A DNA stretch of 64,000 bases from Paenibacillaceae bacterium (lineage in GTDB: Bacteria > Bacillota > Bacilli > Paenibacillales > Paenibacillaceae). The stretch spans positions 1 through 64,000 of the forward strand of contig CAAFUF010000031.1 in assembly GCA_900766135.1 (NCBI GenBank). Direction: 5' to 3'. The notes under the pieces are model-generated. The model worked only from the letters and a program-made list of their open reading frames with translations. It was not told where the DNA came from and did not search any database. Made by a program: the position numbers and the translations under genes. The stretch's first letter is position 1. Each line of letters opens with the position of its first letter. Positions 59,529 to 64,000 of the stretch are shown here, one piece after another.

Positions 59529-60467
59529 TTAGGATTGGTTCAGCAGTTTAACGATTTCGTTATAAAACAAATTTGCGATCAGGCCTTGTCCGTCTCCATT
59601 CGGATGCACGGTGCCCTCCGGGGTATTGATGAACGTGTTGCCTTGGGTGGCCGTATAGAGATCGGCGCACGGGACGCCTTTGCGGAGGCAAGCGTCCTTG
59701 ACTTCATTCACTTTGATTTGATTTTGAGCTTCCGTGTAGTACGTGTTGTATTGAATCGTGGAAGCGATGATGTGCGTTTCCGGAAGCCATTCCCGAAGCT
59801 TATCGAAGCCCTTCTCCAGATCCGCGCCCGGATTGGCATTGTTCATTCCGGCCAGCCACAATATGAAGTCGGGACGGCGCGGGGCAACGACGGCGTCAAT
59901 GATGCCGGTGACCGTGCCGATCGGAGCTCCGGACAAACCGTGGATGCTTACCGGGACCGACAGCATTTGCCGGAGCCTGCGCCCGTACAGCTGCTCCGGT
60001 CTTTGCGACACATTCGCGCCGAAGGTAATCGAGTCACCGATACAGACGATGCTGCGCAAGACGGGCGAACCCGGGGGGACAAAATCGGCCATCAAATAAT
60101 CGATATCGATGTAACAAGCGGTGGAGGAAGCGTTTCTGACGCCTTTTTTGCGAATCGAAACGGTGTGGACGCCGTCGCTTAATCCTGTGATGGCGTACAC
60201 CTGTACCCCGTGCTGTCCCGATGCAGCGTAATAATCGATTTCGCCATGAAGCATGTCGTCAACGAAGACGTCGGCTTTCCCGAAATTAGGTCCTTTGGTG
60301 GCATGGATATCAAGACCCCTGAAATATCCGCTCCATGAAACCGTGGCGTTGGCGGCTGTAGTGCCGTCCGAGTCGTGCCTGCTGGATAAGCTTGCATTTG
60401 CCGTGTGCTGGACCGTCCAGCTTCCTTCATACGTCAGTGCGCCGTCTTCGACTTTCAGCTTGGCCAT
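59529..60467 (-). CDS. SGNH/GDSL hydrolase with N-terminal beta-sandwich
   Basis: 312 residues. The first ~130 resemble a carbohydrate-binding beta-sandwich found in two-domain esterases (YEGSWTVQHTANASLSS; GVHTVSIRKKG). The catalytic part has GDSITFG (Ser146), a Gly block near residue 178 (HGLSGAPIG), GMNN (Asn210) and His288 in TVHPNGDG; the usual Asp three residues before that His is Glu/Gly here, so the dyad may be altered. There is no signal peptide. Likely a deacetylase for oligosaccharides; cotranscribed with the small gene upstream. Confidence 0.82.
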   Translation of the reverse strand: MAKLKVEDGALTYEGSWTVQHTANASLSSRHDSDGTTAANATVSWSGYFRGLDIHATKGPNFGKADVFVDDMLHGEIDYYAASGQHGVQVYAITGLSDGVHTVSIRKKGVRNASSTACYIDIDYLMADFVPPGSPVLRSIVCIGDSITFGANVSQRPEQLYGRRLRQMLSVPVSIHGLSGAPIGTVTGIIDAVVAPRRPDFILWLAGMNNANPGADLEKGFDKLREWLPETHIIASTIQYNTYYTEAQNQIKVNEVKDACLRKGVPCADLYTATQGNTFINTPEGTVHPNGDGQGLIANLFYNEIVKLLNQS

Positions 60468-60496
60468 GTTCGAACCCTCCTCATTGGTATGGTAGG

Positions 60497-60826
60497 TCAG
60501 ACCTGAAGGGGGACCACCCAGATCGTCCAGTTCCCGGTGAAATTGGCGACTTCAATTCTAAGAAAACGGGAGATGTCCTGCAAAACGTAGGACGTTGTGC
60601 CGGTTATTCCGGTCTTGACGGCCTCCGTCCCTAATTCGGGAGCGTAAATGCCGCTTTCGTTCGGGGCTCCCTTGACAGTTACATCGATGCGGGTACCCGT
60701 TTGCGTCGTTTGGACGTAAACGCGGCATTTGGCGTAGCCGTACATGTCCATCGGGTTGCTAACGGCGGTCGACCCCGTCGGTAAATAGACATAAGCCGGC
60801 GGAGGAGGGGGGAACCGATCCATCAT
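60497..60826 (-). CDS. Small protein of unknown function
   Basis: 109 residues, not recognised. It has a Pro-rich N-terminus (PPPPPAYVYLPTG) and then looks all-beta: alternating polar and hydrophobic strands (RVYVQTTQTGTRIDVTVKG; RFLRIEVANFTGNWTIWVV). There is no signal peptide or membrane helix. AAAGGAGG stands before the ATG, and the gene lies 29 bp upstream of the SGNH hydrolase on the same strand, so the two are probably cotranscribed. A beta-sandwich accessory or binding role is conceivable. Confidence 0.65.
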   Translation of the reverse strand: MMDRFPPPPPAYVYLPTGSTAVSNPMDMYGYAKCRVYVQTTQTGTRIDVTVKGAPNESGIYAPELGTEAVKTGITGTTSYVLQDISRFLRIEVANFTGNWTIWVVPLQV

Positions 60827-60936
60827 GAAAAGCCTCCTTTATTTTGGTGCTGATTCAAATTAATGGTTGTCTTCATTTATTATATCGGCCTGTCACGCGG
60901 AGCAAAATGAGAGGATTTATACTTTGTTGTCCGATA

Positions 60937-61776
60937 TTAACCGTTTTGAAGCCGAGGACCGGATGGCTTCGATTCGTCGTTAATCCAGATGCGAGGCTTT
61001 TCTTTAACATAGGCCGAAGGCAACGATCCGGTTACTTTTTTGAACACTTTATTGAAGTAGGAAGGCTCGCAAAAGCCCAGGAAATCGGAAATTTCACTTA
61101 CGTTCATCGGCGAACCGGTCAGGAGGTCGCAAGCCGCGGAAATTCGGATTTGCTGAATGTATTCCGTTATGGTGCCGCCTGTCGTTTGCTTAAATAACGC
61201 GCTGACATAATTCGGAGTCAGGCCAACGTGAGCGGCCAGGTCTCCGATCGATAACGACTCCCGATAGTGTTCAAGAATGTATTGCTGCAATTGAAAGACG
61301 ATGCTTTGGGATTTTCCGCGAACTACCGGTGATCCGTAGTCATCCGCTTCTTCATTCAGGATTGCCAGCATTTCCAACAGGATGCCGTGAGCCAGCGGTT
61401 TTGCGTAGCGGGGTTTGCGCAGCCAGTGCTGAGTCAATTGCGAGAAGCGATGCCGTATGTAATCCGCATTAGTTAGTTTGGCCTTGCAAACGAAAGGAGT
61501 GCTCAGCAGGGGCAATCCTTCCCCGTCCCCTTCGTAATGGAAATGGGCGGCATACATGTGATGAGGCTCTGACTTCGCATTAGCGGCGGAGCGCAAGGTG
61601 CCTTGGGGAATAAACAACATTTCCCCTCGGACTAATGGCAGCGGGATTTCCTGTTCCAATGTGTAAACGGTTTCTCCTTCGGTCATCAACAAGAGAATAT
61701 GATTGTGCGTTCGCGACAAGGGCACATGCCAGCCGGGTTCGCATTGTTCAAAATAGATCGCGGCAGGTTCGATCAT
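60937..61776 (-). CDS. AraC-family regulator
   Basis: 279 residues: N-terminal cupin-like ligand domain (SRTHNHILLLMTEGE; RGEMLFIPQGTLRS) and C-terminal helix-turn-helix pair (LSIGDLAAHVGLTPNYVSALFK; VSEISDFLGFCEPSYFNKVFK). AAAGGGGC precedes the ATG. It is divergent from the isomerase-family gene across a 144-bp gap and may activate it; it could also control the small gene and SGNH hydrolase 110 bp downstream. Confidence 0.9.
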   Translation of the reverse strand: MIEPAAIYFEQCEPGWHVPLSRTHNHILLLMTEGETVYTLEQEIPLPLVRGEMLFIPQGTLRSAANAKSEPHHMYAAHFHYEGDGEGLPLLSTPFVCKAKLTNADYIRHRFSQLTQHWLRKPRYAKPLAHGILLEMLAILNEEADDYGSPVVRGKSQSIVFQLQQYILEHYRESLSIGDLAAHVGLTPNYVSALFKQTTGGTITEYIQQIRISAACDLLTGSPMNVSEISDFLGFCEPSYFNKVFKKVTGSLPSAYVKEKPRIWINDESKPSGPRLQNG

Positions 61777-61860
61777 CTTCAGTAGCCCCTTTCATTAACG
61801 GATGCTGATATTATAACGAAATCGTAGAATTATTCCAATAATTATTGTTCTGTTCATTGT

Positions 61861-61890
61861 TTGAATATCCCGAAATTACTAGGATATAAG
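61861..61890 (+). promoter_or_regulatory. Promoter candidate for the isomerase-family gene
   Basis: TTGAAT (61861-61866) and TATAAG (61885-61890), 18-bp spacer, 31 bases before the ATG. The rest of the divergent gap is AT-rich. Confidence 0.5.
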
Positions 61891-61920
61891 TGAAACGATA
61901 AATGAATTGGTGGTGTAAAA

Positions 61921-63363
61921 ATGAGTGAATTATTCAATCGAAAAAAAGCGAGGGTAGGCCTGATTACCGTCGGCCATGAACCGTATTGGGGACAGTTTCC
62001 GGGTTTACGGGAGGAATTGGAGGGCAATGGCCGAAGTTTCGAAGCTTTGCTGCGGAATTGTGACGTGGAGGTGGTGTCGGCCGGTTTTGTCGACAACGTG
62101 GACCGAGCCTTTGCGGCTGCCGCTGCGCTGCAGGCGGACAACGTCGATTTTCTATTCTGTTATTTAAGCACTTATGTAACCTCATCGACGGCGGCAACTG
62201 TCATTCTGAATCTTGCCGTACCCACCGTGCTTGTCGCTTTGCAGCCTTTAAGCCGGTTGGATTACCGGCATACCACGACCTATATGCAACTTGCGAACGA
62301 CAATATCTGCTCGCTGCCGGAAATCAGCGGCGTGTTGGTGCGGGCGGGGCAACCTGCGGCCGGGATGATCGTCGGGACGCTGCACGGAGACGTGCGGGTC
62401 GCTCGTGAACTAGAAGCGTGGTGCCAGGTGGCGAATGCGCGCAAAGCCTTCAAATATGCCCAGATTGGGTACTTAGGCCATACGTACGAGGGAATGTATG
62501 ACATGAATTCCGATCCCACCGCCTTCACGGCGACGTTCGGCGCGCATGTGCAAATGCTTGAAATGTGCGATCTGGCCAAGCTGGTCAATGCGGCGACTCC
62601 GGGAGAGATCAAGGCCAAGCTTGAGGAAATTCATCACGTCTTTTCCCTCGCCGATCCTTTCATCGATCCCATCACAAGGCCGATCAAGGAGGAGGATTTG
62701 GCCTGGTCCGCCAAGGTGGCCGTCGGCCTCGACAAGCTGGTTTCGGCTTACGGGCTGTCCGGACTCGCTTATTATTACCGCGGCCTCGACAACAACGAAT
62801 ACGAACGGATCGGGGCCAACATGGTATTGGGCAATTCGCTGCTCACCGGCAAAGGAATCCCGCTGGCCGGCGAAGCCGACCTGAAGACCTGCGCGGCGAT
62901 GCTGATCCTGGATCGGCTTGGCGCGGGCGGCTCTTTCGCCGAGCTGCATCCATGCGATTTCAACGATGATATCGTGCTGGTCGGCCACGATGGTCCGCAC
63001 AATATCCGGATCAGCGACGGCAGGCCGGTGATCCGCGGCCTGGATGTGTTTCATGGGAAGAGCGGCTCCGGCATCGGCGTTGAATTCAGCATCAAGACGG
63101 GGCCCGTAACCCTTCTTGGCATTTCGCAAACGGCGGACGGACGATACAAAATGATCGCTGCCGAAGGCGAATCGGTCCCGGGGGAAATTCCGCAAACGGG
63201 CAATACCAACACCCGCTGCAGCTTTGGTCGCCGTGTCGCCGAATTTGTCGAGGACTGGTGCGCGGCGGGGCCCACCCATCATTTTGCCCTGGGCGTTGGA
63301 CACGTGAATGCAAAGCTGGCGCATGTGGCCAGAGTTCTTGGCATTGAGCTTGAAGTGGTATAA
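61921..63363 (+). CDS. L-fucose/L-arabinose isomerase-family protein
   Basis: 480 residues of the FucI/AraA-like superfamily (aldose-ketose isomerases with a metal site). The N-terminal domain starts ARVGLITVGHEPYWGQFPGL; further blocks are VPTVLVALQPLSRLDY, YAQIGYLGHTYEGMYDMNSDPT and HPCDFNDDIVLVGHDGPHN, with a C-terminal HHFALGVGHVNAKLAHVA. The conserved Glu and Asp ligands sit in these blocks, but I cannot assign the sugar. GGTGGTG precedes the ATG. Probably cytoplasmic entry of a deoxy-sugar or pentose released by neighbouring enzymes. Confidence 0.83.
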   Translation: MSELFNRKKARVGLITVGHEPYWGQFPGLREELEGNGRSFEALLRNCDVEVVSAGFVDNVDRAFAAAAALQADNVDFLFCYLSTYVTSSTAATVILNLAVPTVLVALQPLSRLDYRHTTTYMQLANDNICSLPEISGVLVRAGQPAAGMIVGTLHGDVRVARELEAWCQVANARKAFKYAQIGYLGHTYEGMYDMNSDPTAFTATFGAHVQMLEMCDLAKLVNAATPGEIKAKLEEIHHVFSLADPFIDPITRPIKEEDLAWSAKVAVGLDKLVSAYGLSGLAYYYRGLDNNEYERIGANMVLGNSLLTGKGIPLAGEADLKTCAAMLILDRLGAGGSFAELHPCDFNDDIVLVGHDGPHNIRISDGRPVIRGLDVFHGKSGSGIGVEFSIKTGPVTLLGISQTADGRYKMIAAEGESVPGEIPQTGNTNTRCSFGRRVAEFVEDWCAAGPTHHFALGVGHVNAKLAHVARVLGIELEVV

Positions 63364-63379
63364 GGAGGTGTCTCGCAAA

Positions 63380-64000
63380 ATGACATGGAGTCCAATCAAA
63401 AAGCCGCTGCGCCGAGCTACCCTGGAGATGAGCCTGAAGCCGTTTACCAGTTTGAAGCCGGCTGACGTCGATGAAGTCTGTGCTGAAGCGATCCGGCAGT
63501 GGTTACCGTTAATCGATATGGCCGAGAAGGCATCCATGCTGCTGTGGGTTTCGGACGGCAGTGAGATCTTGACCTGGAGCGGACAACCGGAAGCGGAATT
63601 GGAGTGGGCCAAATATATCGGCTTTGCGAATGAGCAATGCTTCAGCCATATTCAAGGCGAACATGATCCGCGGATCGCCCGGCCGTACACGGACGAACCG
63701 GTACGGATGACGTACGGCGATCTTGCCGGTATTGTAGGCAGCTTCAAACGCGTCGCGTCGGAGCGGTTCGGTGTGACGCTGGAAGTAGGGGCCGCCTTTG
63801 ACGCAGGTCCTGAGTTTGCTTATTCCCCGTTCAAATATCAGGATCATCCCGAAATTAACCGGGCCGATTTAGGCGGGAAATTTATCGCCCTGAAGGCGGA
63901 TTATACCGTCGTATGCACCTGGTCCACGCTGCATGGCGATACGGCTTCTTATGCGGCGTATCCAAACGGAATTCCCGAGGGGACCCCGTTCGGCGAATTC
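63380..64000 (+). CDS. Unknown protein, 5' part (runs off window)
   Basis: Open frame of at least 207 codons from the ATG at 63380, which follows a perfect AAGGAGGTG and lies 16 bp after the isomerase-family gene. I do not recognise the family. Visible features: a start MTWSPIKKPLRRATLEMSLK, several Trp residues in a likely sugar-binding setting (MLLWVSDG, ILTWSG, LEWAKY) and no signal peptide. The ATLEMSLKPF opening suggests the first strand of a barrel. Operon position suggests a partner enzyme for the same sugar pathway. Confidence 0.7.
   Translation, partial: MTWSPIKKPLRRATLEMSLKPFTSLKPADVDEVCAEAIRQWLPLIDMAEKASMLLWVSDGSEILTWSGQPEAELEWAKYIGFANEQCFSHIQGEHDPRIARPYTDEPVRMTYGDLAGIVGSFKRVASERFGVTLEVGAAFDAGPEFAYSPFKYQDHPEINRADLGGKFIALKADYTVVCTWSTLHGDTASYAAYPNGIPEGTPFGEF

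Noticed and set aside
62473..63612. 379-codon minus-strand frame across the isomerase and the next gene
   Set aside because: It spans two real plus-strand genes and their ribosome site; no motif of its own.

Overview
The window looks like chromosomal DNA from a Paenibacillus-type soil Firmicute (Paenibacillaceae). Support for this: strong AAGGAGG-type ribosome sites with frequent GTG/TTG starts, Bacillus-type promoters with cre-like and LacI-like boxes, YesM/YesN-type two-component systems beside LplABC-like importers, membrane AraC-type regulators, and a very dense set of glycan-degradation genes. No rRNA, tRNA, CRISPR array, complete insertion sequence or prophage is visible. The assignment is inference from gene content and style.

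Layout. (1) 0.2-9.8 kb: an alpha-1,6-mannan utilization operon behind a near-consensus promoter with a cre-like box: CUT1 importer, two tandem cytoplasmic GH76 enzymes, a cytoplasmic GH125 exo-mannosidase, and a secreted GH76 with three CBM6-like modules whose C-terminus is cut off by a one-base frameshift. (2) 9.9-12.8 kb: a Gfo/Idh/MocA oxidoreductase, an array of palindromic repeats, a cupin gene behind an FNR-type box, and two small genes (one DUF2294). (3) 12.9-17.9 kb: a NitT/TauT-type ABC importer with a RutB-like amidohydrolase and an MFS transporter, probably a nitrogen-compound uptake operon. (4) 18.1-26.4 kb: pectin/galacturonate metabolism: lacI-uxaB-uxaA-rhamnogalacturonan acetylesterase on the minus strand and, divergently, a decayed membrane AraC regulator, an alpha/beta hydrolase and a cytoplasmic pectinesterase. 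(5) 26.5-30.5 kb: divergent AraC regulator and GH2 beta-galactosidase. (6) 30.6-32.9 kb: MarR plus a DHA2-type efflux pump. (7) 33-39.7 kb: a repeat-filled gap, then an operon behind an RpiR/MurR-like operator: AmiE-like serine hydrolase, double GNAT, CUT1 importer and PIG-L deacetylase, perhaps for amino-sugar or muropeptide salvage. (8) 39.9-46.8 kb: signalling genes: REC-SARP regulator convergent with a dual-core 7TMR-DISM hybrid kinase, CheY, a degenerate GAF-GGDEF protein and an intact GGDEF protein, then the 3' scar of a ribokinase gene. (9) 47-59.4 kb: YesN/YesM pair, LplABC-like importer, GH140-like enzyme, FAD oxidoreductase and GH2 beta-mannosidase-like enzyme. (10) 59.5-64 kb: an SGNH hydrolase, a small unknown protein and an AraC regulator on the minus strand, then an L-fucose/L-arabinose isomerase-family gene and an unknown gene running off the window.

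How it works together. Most of the window supports scavenging of plant and fungal polysaccharides: extracellular cutting, import by sugar-family ABC transporters that carry no ATPase gene of their own (three such systems here, implying a shared ATPase elsewhere), and cytoplasmic trimming, under local regulators. Three separate non-coding gaps carry different short motifs repeated at intervals of about 50 bp, and there are at least three decayed or broken coding regions. These are the least explained features of the window.
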